From NCBI GenBank assembly GCA_029550525.1, contig JAKPHF010000048.1:226181-290180 (forward strand): a stretch of 64,000 bases of DNA, written 5' to 3'. Below are positions 27,540 to 36,467 of this stretch, piece by piece (position 1 is the first letter of the stretch; each line of letters starts with the position of its first letter). A model generated the notes under the pieces. The model worked only from the letters and a program-made list of their open reading frames with translations, was not told the DNA's origin and ran no database searches. Source of the stretch: Planctomycetota bacterium (lineage in GTDB: Bacteria; Planctomycetota; Phycisphaerae; UBA1845; PWPN01). Position numbers and translations under genes: made by a program.

Positions 27540-29777
27540 ATGCCCATGGAGCCCAACCGTCCGGTCATCAACAAGATCGAGAATGCGCCGGTGCACGCCG
27601 GGGCCGGCACACCGGCCCACTGGCGCTCGCCGGCGTTCCTGCCCGCCGCCATCCTCGTGCTCGCGGGGCTGGCGGTGGCTCAGGAATCGGTGGTCGCACT
27701 GGCCTACGCGCTGATCGAGGGCGGCGTGGTGCTGGGCCTGCTCGCGGCGGCGGCGTTGGCCGGCGTGTGGTGGACTCACCTGCTGGGGCTGGGCCGCGAG
27801 GAGTGGCGCGAGCGGCTCATGGTCGGAGCGGGCCTGGGAATCGGAACACTTTCGCTCGCAGTGCTCGCCTTGGGTTCGGCGGGGTGTCTGGCTCAGACCG
27901 CATATCCGCTGGTCGGCGTCATCGTTGTTGCCGCCTTGCTGCGAGCGGGCCTCGATGTGCGGAGGGCGTTTACCGCCGCAGGGACGAACAGCGAGCGTGA
28001 GGATCAAGCGGCGACCCCGCCCTCGAAGGCACCGCCATCGGCGCGAGATCCGAATGTGGCCAAGCGAGTTCGCCGCGAGGCGCTGGCACTGGCGGGTTAC
28101 CACTATCTCTGGCTGCTGGCCATCCCGTTTCTGGCCTTCACCGTGCTGGCCGCCACCTTGCCGCCGGGCATTCTCTGGCGCGAGGAAGCCCACGGCTACG
28201 ACGTGCTCGAGTACCATCTGGCCGTCCCCAAAGACTTCTTCGAGGCCGGCCGGATCTTCTTCATGCCCTATAACGTGTACAGCAACTTCCCGCTCAACAG
28301 CGGGATGCTGTCGCTCCTGTTCATGACGTTGCGGGGCGATGCGATCGAGGCCGCCTTCGCTGCTCAACTGACCAACGTGGGATTGGCGGTGCTCTTCGTC
28401 GCGGCCGCATGGTGGGCCGGCCGATTCTACTCGCGAAAGGCGGGGGTCATCGCCGGCGTGCTGGCGGCGACCACGCCGTGGATTTCCTACCTGGCGGGCA
28501 TTGCGTACGTTGAGCCGGGCATGCTGGCCATGGGCATGCTCGCCTTGGGGGCCATCCTCCGCTCCGCACAGCCTGGGCCCAACGCAAGTCGATGGGTTCT
28601 CGCAGCAGGGCTGCTGGCCGGCCTGGCATGCGGCTACAAGTACACCGCGGTTCCGCTGGTCGCCATTCCGCTGGCGGTCGTGCCGCTGCTGGTCGAGCGA
28701 GATTGGGCGACTTGCCTCAAGCACGTGGGCCTGTTCGCTGCCGGGGCGTTGCTCACGTTTTCGCCTTGGATGATTCGCAATCTCGTCAACACGGGCAATC
28801 CGGTCTTCCCGCTGGCCTGGTCGGTATTCGGGGCAAGGGAGGGGGTTTGGGACGAAGAGCTGCAGGCGCGCTGGCAGCGAGGCCACGGCTGGGCCGGCTC
28901 AGGTATCGGTCCGGACCAGCCGCTCCTGCGGGCCGTGCTCGAGCGAACGGTGCTCGACGTGCGACTGGGCCTCATGTTGGTGATCCTGGCCATCGCCGGC
29001 GCGATTCGCAAACGCGATCGCTGGACACTGGCCTTCCTCGTCGTGTTGGGCCTCCAGGCGGTGATCTGGTTTACAGCCACCCACCTGTTTGCACGATTTG
29101 CCGTTGTCTTGATCCTACCCCTGCTGCTGTTAGCATCACGGCTCGCCGATGGCCTCAAGTCGCGTGTGACCAACAGCGTCATCGTAGTGGCTGTCGTGCT
29201 GGGGGCCATGTGGAACCTTTACCATTTTGCCAGGCTTTATTATATTCACACCCACGTGCGGACCGAGTCGGGCGAGATACAGGCCATAGAGGCCCACGGC
29301 CATACCGATTGGTTTACCAGCGGCCAGTATCCGGGTTACGGTTATCTGGAAATCGTTAACGAACTGGAAGGTTCGCGTGTCATGTTTGTGGGGGAGGCGC
29401 GGACCTTTTATGTCAAGCCGGCCCGGGACTACGCCGTCGTGTTCAGCCGACATCCGCTGGCCGAAGCGGTCGAGCGGATTGTGGTTCAGCCGGACGATTC
29501 GCCGGCGGCCACGTCCGCAGCCAGCGAAAGCCCGCCGCGCCGGGCCCCGGACTACCGGGCGGTCGTGCGGTGGTTGTCGCAGCGCGGTGTCACGCACGTG
29601 CTGGTGAACTGGTTCGAGCTGGAACGACTGCATCGGACGTACGGCTTGGACCGGCAATTGACGCGCGGACTGTTTGAGGAACTGGAAGCTGCCGGCCTGC
29701 AACGCGTGGGCGGAGGCGATTTCATGACCGACGAGGGGATTCCCTACGCCACGCTATATGAGGTGCCAGATGAGTGA
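27540..29777 (+). CDS. GT-C type integral membrane glycosyltransferase (PMT/ArnT-like)
   Basis: A 745-aa protein with about twelve hydrophobic segments spanning residues 28-580 and a soluble C-terminal domain of about 150 residues. The segment LEYHLAVPKDFFEAG followed by YNVYSNFPLNSGM resembles GT-C (GT39/GT83-like) proteins, which move sugars from lipid-linked donors on the outer face of the inner membrane; an Asp or Glu near EEAHGYD is a candidate catalytic residue. The start is uncertain (ATG 27540 or 27546, no strong ribosome site). Its stop overlaps the start of a PfkB kinase by 8 nt, implying coupling. Donor and acceptor are unknown. Confidence 0.75.
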   Translation: MPMEPNRPVINKIENAPVHAGAGTPAHWRSPAFLPAAILVLAGLAVAQESVVALAYALIEGGVVLGLLAAAALAGVWWTHLLGLGREEWRERLMVGAGLGIGTLSLAVLALGSAGCLAQTAYPLVGVIVVAALLRAGLDVRRAFTAAGTNSEREDQAATPPSKAPPSARDPNVAKRVRREALALAGYHYLWLLAIPFLAFTVLAATLPPGILWREEAHGYDVLEYHLAVPKDFFEAGRIFFMPYNVYSNFPLNSGMLSLLFMTLRGDAIEAAFAAQLTNVGLAVLFVAAAWWAGRFYSRKAGVIAGVLAATTPWISYLAGIAYVEPGMLAMGMLALGAILRSAQPGPNASRWVLAAGLLAGLACGYKYTAVPLVAIPLAVVPLLVERDWATCLKHVGLFAAGALLTFSPWMIRNLVNTGNPVFPLAWSVFGAREGVWDEELQARWQRGHGWAGSGIGPDQPLLRAVLERTVLDVRLGLMLVILAIAGAIRKRDRWTLAFLVVLGLQAVIWFTATHLFARFAVVLILPLLLLASRLADGLKSRVTNSVIVVAVVLGAMWNLYHFARLYYIHTHVRTESGEIQAIEAHGHTDWFTSGQYPGYGYLEIVNELEGSRVMFVGEARTFYVKPARDYAVVFSRHPLAEAVERIVVQPDDSPAATSAASESPPRRAPDYRAVVRWLSQRGVTHVLVNWFELERLHRTYGLDRQLTRGLFEELEAAGLQRVGGGDFMTDEGIPYATLYEVPDE

Positions 29778-30726
29778 CATTGTGAACGTCGGAATCTGCT
29801 GCGTGGACGCCATCGGCCAGACCATCGATGATTACCCGCCGCCGGGTGGCCTTCGCCTGTTTGACAAGCTGACGCTGACCACTGGCGGCAACGCCGTCAA
29901 TTGCTCCATCGCCCTCGGCAAGATGGGCGTGCAATGCGAGGCCATCGTCAAGGTTGGCGACGATGCCCTGGGCGAGTTCGTGGTAAGCGAACTCCGCAAG
30001 TACAACGTGGGCATCGAAGGCGTCATCCACGGCAAAGGCATTCACACGCCCTACACGTTCGCGTGCATCTTTACCGGCGGTCAGCGCAGTTTCTTCCACA
30101 CGCAAGGCGCCAACGGCACGCTGTCCTACGACGAGATCAATCTGGGCATCATCAAGAAGGCCAAGTTCTGCTTCGTCACCGGCACCATGGTCATGAAGAC
30201 CTTCGACGGTGAGCAGACGGCCCGATTGCTCGCCGACGCCCGGAACGCGGGTGTCAAGACGCTGCTCGACACGGTCTACGTGGACAACGCTCCGCTCGAG
30301 CTGTGGCACGCGAACATCCTGCCGTGCCTGCCGCACCTGGATTACTTCATCCCCTCGCAGCCGGAGGCACGCAAGATCACCGGCCTGCAGGACCCGTCGG
30401 AGATGGCCCGGTTCCTGCAGTCCAAGGGCTGCAAGAACGTGGTGATCAAGATGGACGAGCACGGGGCGTTCTGCCGCGACGCCGCCGGCAACGAGACCAT
30501 GGTCCCGTCGTACAAGGTGGACAAGGTCGTGGACACCACCGGCGCGGGCGACACCTGGTGCGCCGGCTTCCTCGCCGGGCTCCGCGATGGGCTGTCCATG
30601 CCCGAGGCCGCTTTGCTGGGTAATGCCACCGCCGCTCACTGCATTCAGGCCGCCGGTGCGTCGACGGGCATCGTGCCGCTCGAGCAGATCAAGCGGTTCC
30701 AGAAGCAGACCGCCACGCGAGCCTGA
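29770..30726 (+). CDS. PfkB family sugar kinase
   Basis: A 318-aa ribokinase-fold kinase. LTTGGNAVNCSIALGKMG near the N-terminus is the substrate-binding signature and DTTGAGDTWCAGFLAGL (about 255-270) carries the catalytic Asp and anion hole. It phosphorylates a sugar or nucleoside; which one is unknown. The ATG at 29770 overlaps the stop of the GT-C gene (ATGAGTGA), so the pair is translationally coupled, which makes a carbohydrate substrate linked to glycan metabolism likely. The track's earlier start at 29758 is a poorer choice. Confidence 0.9.
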   Translation: MSDIVNVGICCVDAIGQTIDDYPPPGGLRLFDKLTLTTGGNAVNCSIALGKMGVQCEAIVKVGDDALGEFVVSELRKYNVGIEGVIHGKGIHTPYTFACIFTGGQRSFFHTQGANGTLSYDEINLGIIKKAKFCFVTGTMVMKTFDGEQTARLLADARNAGVKTLLDTVYVDNAPLELWHANILPCLPHLDYFIPSQPEARKITGLQDPSEMARFLQSKGCKNVVIKMDEHGAFCRDAAGNETMVPSYKVDKVVDTTGAGDTWCAGFLAGLRDGLSMPEAALLGNATAAHCIQAAGASTGIVPLEQIKRFQKQTATRA

Positions 30727-30782
30727 CGGCGGAAACGATACAAAAGTACACCAGCCGCGGTGACCACCAGGGGAGGGACAGT

Positions 30783-31583
30783 ATGGCTTCGTCGGCGAAA
30801 GCTCGGATCGTGCTCCTGTTTGCGGTCGGCGGGCCGTTGCTCGCGCTGATCATGGGGCAGGGTTGCTTGTCCTTCGGTCCACCGGTCGTGGTGGTTGACC
30901 CGCCGGTCGTGGTCGAGCTCGTGAATGACAGCGGGCTCGTGGTGGATCCGCTGCTGTATGTGGATCCGCGGCTGGTGTACGACCTGAACACCATCATGGT
31001 GCCGCAGAATCTCGTGAACATCGGTCCGCCCATGGCCCCCGGCGAGGTGGTGACCGTGACCTTGGAGTGCGCGTCCGCGGGCAGTCTGCTGACCGACGCC
31101 GACGTGGTCGAATTCGCCGACGGCACCATCGCCCAAGCCGGCCTCCTCCGCGAAGGCGAACATTATTTCTGCGGTGAGACCGTCACGTTCTACTACGACC
31201 CGCCGGTCGTGCCCGCCCCGGTCACCGTCGAGCTCGTCAATGCCACGAGCAACCTGGTCGACGCGTTCTTCTGGTCCGATCCTGGCACGCTGAGCGATCC
31301 GGCGCTGGTGGCTGTCCCGGTCAACTTCGTCGACGTCGGCGAGCCGCTCGCCCCCGGAGAAGTGGTCACGCTCACGTTGGACTGCGCCGACGCCGGCACG
31401 TTCCTGGTCGATGGCGATCTGCTCCTCGTGCCCGCCGGCACGTTACCTAGCGCCAATCTGATCCTGCTCAATGAAGGATTCCACTTTTACTGCGGCGACA
31501 TCGTGAGCTTCTATTACGAGGTCGACGGAGCAGGCGGCTTCTTCATCAGCGCGGACGTGAACGACGTCACCATCGCACCGTAA
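30783..31583 (+). CDS. Secreted or lipid-anchored protein with two copies of an unknown beta-rich domain
   Basis: A 266-aa exported protein. An N-terminal hydrophobic stretch ends in IMGQGC, a lipoprotein-like cysteine without a canonical lipobox. Two copies of a domain of about 100 residues follow (about 43-140 and 147-262), each with a VELVN start, APGEVVT(V/L)TL(E/D)CA, an EG..F(Y/F)CG motif and FYY. The second ends GGFFISADVNDVTIAP. GGGGAGG lies 6 nt before the ATG. The next gene encodes one more copy of the same domain, so the pair arose by duplication. I do not recognise the family. Confidence 0.72.
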   Translation: MASSAKARIVLLFAVGGPLLALIMGQGCLSFGPPVVVVDPPVVVELVNDSGLVVDPLLYVDPRLVYDLNTIMVPQNLVNIGPPMAPGEVVTVTLECASAGSLLTDADVVEFADGTIAQAGLLREGEHYFCGETVTFYYDPPVVPAPVTVELVNATSNLVDAFFWSDPGTLSDPALVAVPVNFVDVGEPLAPGEVVTLTLDCADAGTFLVDGDLLLVPAGTLPSANLILLNEGFHFYCGDIVSFYYEVDGAGGFFISADVNDVTIAP

Positions 31584-31767
31584 GTCTCGTTTCCAGGAAG
31601 CCGTTCCACTTTTTGCCGCCCGGACGCTCGGGCGACCACTTCGGCGGAACCCCGAATTGGCGGGAATACGCCGTGCCCTCATGGCTGGCCGATGATGACG
31701 CGCTATAGTGACTGACAGGAGACGTGCTGCTCTCCCATAACGCCGTATATTTGTCAGGAGGAATCTC

Positions 31768-32241
31768 ATGACCACGCACGGGTGGATGAAGCGCATCGTG
31801 TTCGGCCTGCTCGGCGGGATTGTGCTGGTGGGCGTCATGGGACAGGGGTGTCCGCCTCCCGGTCCCAGCGACGCCCCGGTCACCATCGAACTGATCAACC
31901 TGACCGGCAACCCGGTCGATCCTTTCCTGTGGGCCGATCCGAATCTGCTGTTCACTCCGGAGGAAGTCGCCATTCCGGCGAACTTCGTCGATGTCGGTCC
32001 GCCGCTGGCCGTCGGCGAACTGGTCACGGTGACACTCGACTGCTTCGATGCCGGAACACTACTGGCCGACGGCGACTTGCTCCTGCCAGACGGCGGGGCG
32101 ATCCCGAGTTCCAATCTCATCCTCCTGCGCGAAGGCGAGCACTTTTTCTGCGGCGACATCGTCAGCTTTTACTACGAGATCGACGGTGTGGGCGGATTCT
32201 TCATTAGCGCCGATGTCAATGACGTGAACATTGCCCCGTAA
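31768..32241 (+). CDS. Single-domain paralogue of the upstream secreted protein
   Basis: A 157-aa protein with an N-terminal membrane or lipoprotein-like signal (LVGVMGQGC) and one copy of the unknown domain found twice in the preceding gene. It shares VTIELIN, EVAIPANFVDVGPPLA, GELVTVTLDC, EGEHFFCGDIVSFYYE and the C-terminal GGFFISADVNDV. AGGAGG sits 6 nt before the ATG. The two conserved cysteines (TLDC and FFCG) may form a disulfide in the periplasm. It is convergent with the GT-C gene, the 3' ends overlapping by 26 bp. Confidence 0.72.
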   Translation: MTTHGWMKRIVFGLLGGIVLVGVMGQGCPPPGPSDAPVTIELINLTGNPVDPFLWADPNLLFTPEEVAIPANFVDVGPPLAVGELVTVTLDCFDAGTLLADGDLLLPDGGAIPSSNLILLREGEHFFCGDIVSFYYEIDGVGGFFISADVNDVNIAP

Positions 32242-33802
32242 GATCGGGGACTTCCAGACAGGCTCGGACCTGAGGGGCCGGCTCGATCCGGCACACGCGG
32301 GCGGGGGGCTTGCGTACCGCCCAGCTCCCGCTGCGCAGCGGACGAATCCACTCGCACAACGCGCGGTAGCGGACGTCGGTCTGATATTCCGGCGGGCCCA
32401 GGAACGGTTCGCAGATTCGCGCGAACTTCGGGTTGCGGGCCACGTTGAGCGGATTGATCAGCCATGCATCCACGGTTTCGTGGGCCGGGTCGGATACGAG
32501 CCGGATGCTACCGTCCAGGTAGTGCGTGCGTCCGTAATCCGTCGTGCCGGCCACATTGGGCGGCGTAGCCAGACCGTTGAGCACATAGATCTCGTTGGCG
32601 GTGTGAACGTCAGTCACGAACTGCCGGTCGGGATGCGCCAGCACGTAATCGAGCAATTCGCGCGAGATGGTGACGTTTTGACCCCAACTTCCGCCCAGTG
32701 ACAGCATCAACCCGCAGACACACAGCGTTGCCACCCCTGCCGCCCGAGCCCATTGGCGAAATCGAAACTGGACCAGGCCGGCCGCGAACGCCACCGCCAC
32801 CGGCATGACCAGCGGGTGGAAATAGCGGGCGTTTCGCCAGAACGGGCGATAGTCCCAGGGCACGTATGACCCGAAACTGAGCACCAACCAGAACAAGCCG
32901 GCTCCCAGGGCCATGATTCGCACTGGTGGTGAGAATCGCCGATAGCAGCAGCTCGCCAGGAGCGTCGTGACCATCAGCGCCACGCCGAACGAATGGCCCA
33001 TCGTGAACTGCACGAGCGACCAGATCATCATGGAGCGCGTCAGGCCGTCAGACTCCAGCGTATTATTGATCTCGAGCGCCTTGGGGGAGGACAGCCTTAA
33101 GCCACGCAGCGCGTCGCCGAAAAGGACCTGGAACGCCAGCATTTCGCCGAGCATGGCCAGAACGCCGCCGATTATCACGGCGAGAACGGCTCGCCCATAC
33201 TTGCGACGGTCGACGATGAGTGCGGCCAGGAGCAGGCTTGCGACGTAGTAGCTGCCGTTGTAATGAGCGACCACACCTAGAGGCAGACACACCGCGGCCA
33301 GCCATCGCGCCGGGCGCGAATCAGCCGCGCGGACGAAGGCCAGCGTTCCCGCCGCCATGAAACCTGCCATCACTGCGTGCGCGGATACCGTCGTCGCGTT
33401 AGCGACCTCTACGGGCACGAGTGCGACGAAGAGTCCGGCCCACCACGCCTGACGTATAGTGCCGTATAATCTGCATGCAAATAACGTGCTGATCAGAACC
33501 GTGAGCGACGCCAGCATCGCCGGCAGCACGGCGGCCCACTCGCGAACCCCGAAGATCAGAAGAAACGGCCGCAGGACGGCATTACCCAGGAGGCGGGCTT
33601 CCCAGTGGTTCACCGGTGTGCGATGCCACAACGCCGCGAACCGCAAATAGAACATGTCATCGCTGCCTTCGTAGCCCACGAAGAACAGCCAACGGGCCAA
33701 CGCCCAGACGGCCAGGCAGACTGCGCCGACCATCGCCCAGGCTCGCCAGGTGGGTCGTTCGTCTGTACATGCGGATACGTTGGTCGCTGCCGCCGGCGTC
33801 AT
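32216..33802 (-). CDS. GT-C type integral membrane glycosyltransferase
   Basis: A 528-aa polytopic protein with about ten to twelve hydrophobic segments. YEGSDDMFYLRFAALW after the first segment carries the acidic pair expected of GT-C enzymes, which use polyprenyl-phosphate sugars at the periplasmic face. The track starts 118 residues too early; ATG 33802 overlaps the upstream PaaK-like stop by ATGA and gives a sensible N-terminus. It is the last gene of the long polysaccharide operon and its 3' end overlaps the convergent secreted-protein gene. Confidence 0.78.
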   Translation of the reverse strand: MTPAAATNVSACTDERPTWRAWAMVGAVCLAVWALARWLFFVGYEGSDDMFYLRFAALWHRTPVNHWEARLLGNAVLRPFLLIFGVREWAAVLPAMLASLTVLISTLFACRLYGTIRQAWWAGLFVALVPVEVANATTVSAHAVMAGFMAAGTLAFVRAADSRPARWLAAVCLPLGVVAHYNGSYYVASLLLAALIVDRRKYGRAVLAVIIGGVLAMLGEMLAFQVLFGDALRGLRLSSPKALEINNTLESDGLTRSMMIWSLVQFTMGHSFGVALMVTTLLASCCYRRFSPPVRIMALGAGLFWLVLSFGSYVPWDYRPFWRNARYFHPLVMPVAVAFAAGLVQFRFRQWARAAGVATLCVCGLMLSLGGSWGQNVTISRELLDYVLAHPDRQFVTDVHTANEIYVLNGLATPPNVAGTTDYGRTHYLDGSIRLVSDPAHETVDAWLINPLNVARNPKFARICEPFLGPPEYQTDVRYRALCEWIRPLRSGSWAVRKPPARVCRIEPAPQVRACLEVPDLTGQCSRH

Positions 33803-35199
33803 ACGACTGCACACTCCACGTTGGAGACGACACACGCGTGTTTGCCGGACGCCGTAGGCGCGATCCGTTCGCGACGGTGGATGCGAATCTCGACGTCCGC
33901 GCCCATCCGTTCGCGCAACGCCCGCGTGACCGATTCCTCGATTGCCGGCGTGAACCGCCCATCCGCCACCAGCTCGACGTCGATGGCTTGAAGCGAGTTC
34001 TGTACGATCCGGAATTGCCGTACGCCTGGTGCTTCGCGCAATACGTAGATCAACGACAGGGCATGCATCCGCCGCACTTCGCCGGCGTCGTAGCGGACGA
34101 TCTGGTCGGTGATGCGGCCACGAATCTCCGTCAACTGCCGCGAGGCTCGCCCGCATGGGCAGCGGCCATCGTGCGAAGCCTCGTCCCGCCGCGGCACGAG
34201 CGCGAGATCGCCCACGCGATAGCGAATGAGCGGCGTGGCGAACGACTCCAGGCAGGTGACCACGACCTCGCCGACTTCACCCGGCGCGGTCGGTCGGCCG
34301 TGTTCGTCGAGCACTTCGACGATCACGTTCTCGTCAGCCACATGCAGTCGGCCTGCCTCGCAACCGCCGGCCATGAAACCGCAATCGCGCGAGCCATACT
34401 CCACCACCACCGGCGCTCCGAACGCGGCCTGAATGTCGTGGACGTCACGGGGCGTCACCGTTTCACCGGTGACGAACACGGCTCGCGGTGATTTCTCCGG
34501 CGTCAGCACCCGGTCCGCGTTCAGCATCTGACGAGCGAGCAGGGCCAGACTGCTGGAATAGCCGTACAGCAGTCGCGGACGACTGGTCGCGATCTGCCGG
34601 GCATATTCGTCCATGGTCCGATCGGTCATGTTGAAGGCGTCGAGGATGAACTGGTTCAACCACCGATCGCGCAGAGTCCGCAGACGATCGGGGGTCGAAA
34701 CCGCAACGCGACCCGCGCCTGCCCACAACATGATCTCGCGAGAGCCCGGTGGGAGTCCCCACCAACTTCGTGCTCGCCAGCGCGCCGCCCAGTCAGCCGA
34801 CTGGCGGCAGCGGTCGATGTAGAATTGCAGCGGTTGGCCGGTCGAGCCGCCGGTCGTATAAGGCCGCGCCGGTCCGCCCGGGCAATCGCACCAAGTCATC
34901 TCGTCGAGATGCTCCTGCACATCGTCGCGCTCGAGCAGCGGCAGGGCGGACAGAACGTCGAGTCCGAGCTGCGGATCGCGCGGATCGATACCGGCCTGGC
35001 GGAACCGATCGCGGTAGAACGGGCAATGCTCGCCGGCAAGCCGCAGGAGCCGTGCGAGTTTGCGCTGTTGAATGTCCGCCAGGTCCCGGGCACTGTAGCG
35101 GTCGGAAACGAGGAGCGTTTGGAACCGGCGCATGGTGTCGCGGCCGACCAGCCGTTCGCTCAACGGCCACACCACGTTGCCGGCCAGCCAGCGGTTCAT
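33799..35199 (-). CDS. PaaK/CapK-like adenylate-forming ligase
   Basis: A 466-aa member of the phenylacetate-CoA ligase (PaaK/CapK) branch of AMP-forming enzymes. The P-loop-like YTTGGSTGQPLQFY (about 113), YGSRDCGFMAGGC and TPLIRYRVGDL are visible. CapK-type relatives occur in capsule loci of other bacteria, where they may activate an acid for attachment to a sugar. The track start is 171 residues too early; ATG 35199 overlaps the previous stop by ATGA. Its position between a glycosyltransferase and a GT-C gene suggests acyl or amino-acid decoration of the glycan. The substrate is unknown. Confidence 0.82.
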   Translation of the reverse strand: MNRWLAGNVVWPLSERLVGRDTMRRFQTLLVSDRYSARDLADIQQRKLARLLRLAGEHCPFYRDRFRQAGIDPRDPQLGLDVLSALPLLERDDVQEHLDEMTWCDCPGGPARPYTTGGSTGQPLQFYIDRCRQSADWAARWRARSWWGLPPGSREIMLWAGAGRVAVSTPDRLRTLRDRWLNQFILDAFNMTDRTMDEYARQIATSRPRLLYGYSSSLALLARQMLNADRVLTPEKSPRAVFVTGETVTPRDVHDIQAAFGAPVVVEYGSRDCGFMAGGCEAGRLHVADENVIVEVLDEHGRPTAPGEVGEVVVTCLESFATPLIRYRVGDLALVPRRDEASHDGRCPCGRASRQLTEIRGRITDQIVRYDAGEVRRMHALSLIYVLREAPGVRQFRIVQNSLQAIDVELVADGRFTPAIEESVTRALRERMGADVEIRIHRRERIAPTASGKHACVVSNVECAVV

Positions 35200-36467
35200 C
35201 GCCGCACCTCCCACGCGAGCCCGCGCGATGGAGTCAGGATCTCCGCGGACGACAGCGACAGGCCGAATAATCGCTCGGGGGCTGCGGTTCGTGCGGAGGC
35301 TCGCTCCTTCAACACGCGATCGAATACCCGCCGCACTTCGCGACCGACCTGGTCCCAGCTTCGCGCTCCGCCATGGGCGGCGATCAGCACTCGATTCCAT
35401 TCGCACGTCAGCGCTTCGCAGACCGCGTCCGCGAACGCGTACAGGTCGCCGTCGGGGACAATGCGTCCCAGTTTTCTCGAGCAGATCTGCTCGGCGTTTC
35501 CGCCCACGTCGAACGCAACCACGGGCGTACCCGCCGCCAGCGATTCGGCGATGGCGTTGTTCCAGCCTTCTGAGCGCGATCCGTTCACGAACAGGTCGGC
35601 GGCGTTGTAGAGCAGATTCAACCGCTCGGGATCGACCGCTCCGACAAATGTCACTGCGGGCGCACCGCCGCAGGTTGCTATCAGTCGGCCCAGCCGCCGG
35701 CGAAAGCTCCATTCACCACGGCTGCTTCCGGCCAGGACGAGCCGCACGTCGCCCATGCGGGCCCGAATCTCCGGGAGGATCGACACAAGCCGGTCGAAAC
35801 CTTTCACGCGCTGCAGATGTCCGACGGCCAACAGATAGCGGGCATTGGGGCTCCAGCCCAGTTCTCGGCGAGCCTCCGCGCGATCGACGGGCTGAAACGT
35901 GGCGGTCTCGACGCCGTTCGGTATCACGTCCACTTGCAGGTCGCTGCCGCCTACGCGATGCACCCAATCGGCCAGGCTGCGACTGACCGCGATTCGAGCA
36001 TCGACGCCGCGCAGCATACGAGCGATCTGCGCTCGCCGCAGCGCCTTGCGCGAGAGCGAAACGATCTTGCCCCGCGCGGTGACCGCGACGGGGATGCCCA
36101 GCTTTCGGCCGGCCAGCCATGCTCCTACACCATCGGGATACTCGAAATGAGCGTCGATCAGATCGAACGCTGCAGGGCCGCCGTGCTCGAGGATCGAACG
36201 CTCGAGGGTGCGTCCGAAGGACACGCCGTCCGTTGCCCAGCCCAGCACCGGCACGCTCGGCATTCTCGGATAGGTCACCGGCACCGGCCACCGCTCGTCG
36301 ACCAAGCGAGGAGCACGGCGCAGCAACGGGCACCATAGCTGCGGCGCCACCACTTGAACGTCCATGCCACCGCGCTCGGCCATGGCGGCGGCACGGCGCT
36401 GGACGAACACACCCTGCTCAGGCTTGTCGGCAGTCGGATAACAGATCGTGGTGGTCAAGACTCTCAT
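35196..36467 (-). CDS. Group 1 (GT4) glycosyltransferase
   Basis: A 423-aa GT-B fold glycosyltransferase. The C-terminal domain shows LLAVGHLQRVKGFDRLV and VNGSRSEGWNNAIAESLAAGTPVVA, the nucleotide-sugar binding block with the E-x7-E motif. ATG 36467 (MRVLTTTICYPTADKPEQG) overlaps the AsnB stop by ATGA and is chosen over the track start. It is expected to add one sugar to the growing repeat unit at the cytoplasmic face. Sugar and linkage cannot be predicted. Confidence 0.88.
   Translation of the reverse strand: MRVLTTTICYPTADKPEQGVFVQRRAAAMAERGGMDVQVVAPQLWCPLLRRAPRLVDERWPVPVTYPRMPSVPVLGWATDGVSFGRTLERSILEHGGPAAFDLIDAHFEYPDGVGAWLAGRKLGIPVAVTARGKIVSLSRKALRRAQIARMLRGVDARIAVSRSLADWVHRVGGSDLQVDVIPNGVETATFQPVDRAEARRELGWSPNARYLLAVGHLQRVKGFDRLVSILPEIRARMGDVRLVLAGSSRGEWSFRRRLGRLIATCGGAPAVTFVGAVDPERLNLLYNAADLFVNGSRSEGWNNAIAESLAAGTPVVAFDVGGNAEQICSRKLGRIVPDGDLYAFADAVCEALTCEWNRVLIAAHGGARSWDQVGREVRRVFDRVLKERASARTAAPERLFGLSLSSAEILTPSRGLAWEVRR

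Noticed and set aside
27234-28886. 550-aa minus-strand ORF
   Set aside because: Antisense shadow of the GT-C membrane protein, rich in Arg, Gln and His as expected of such frames.
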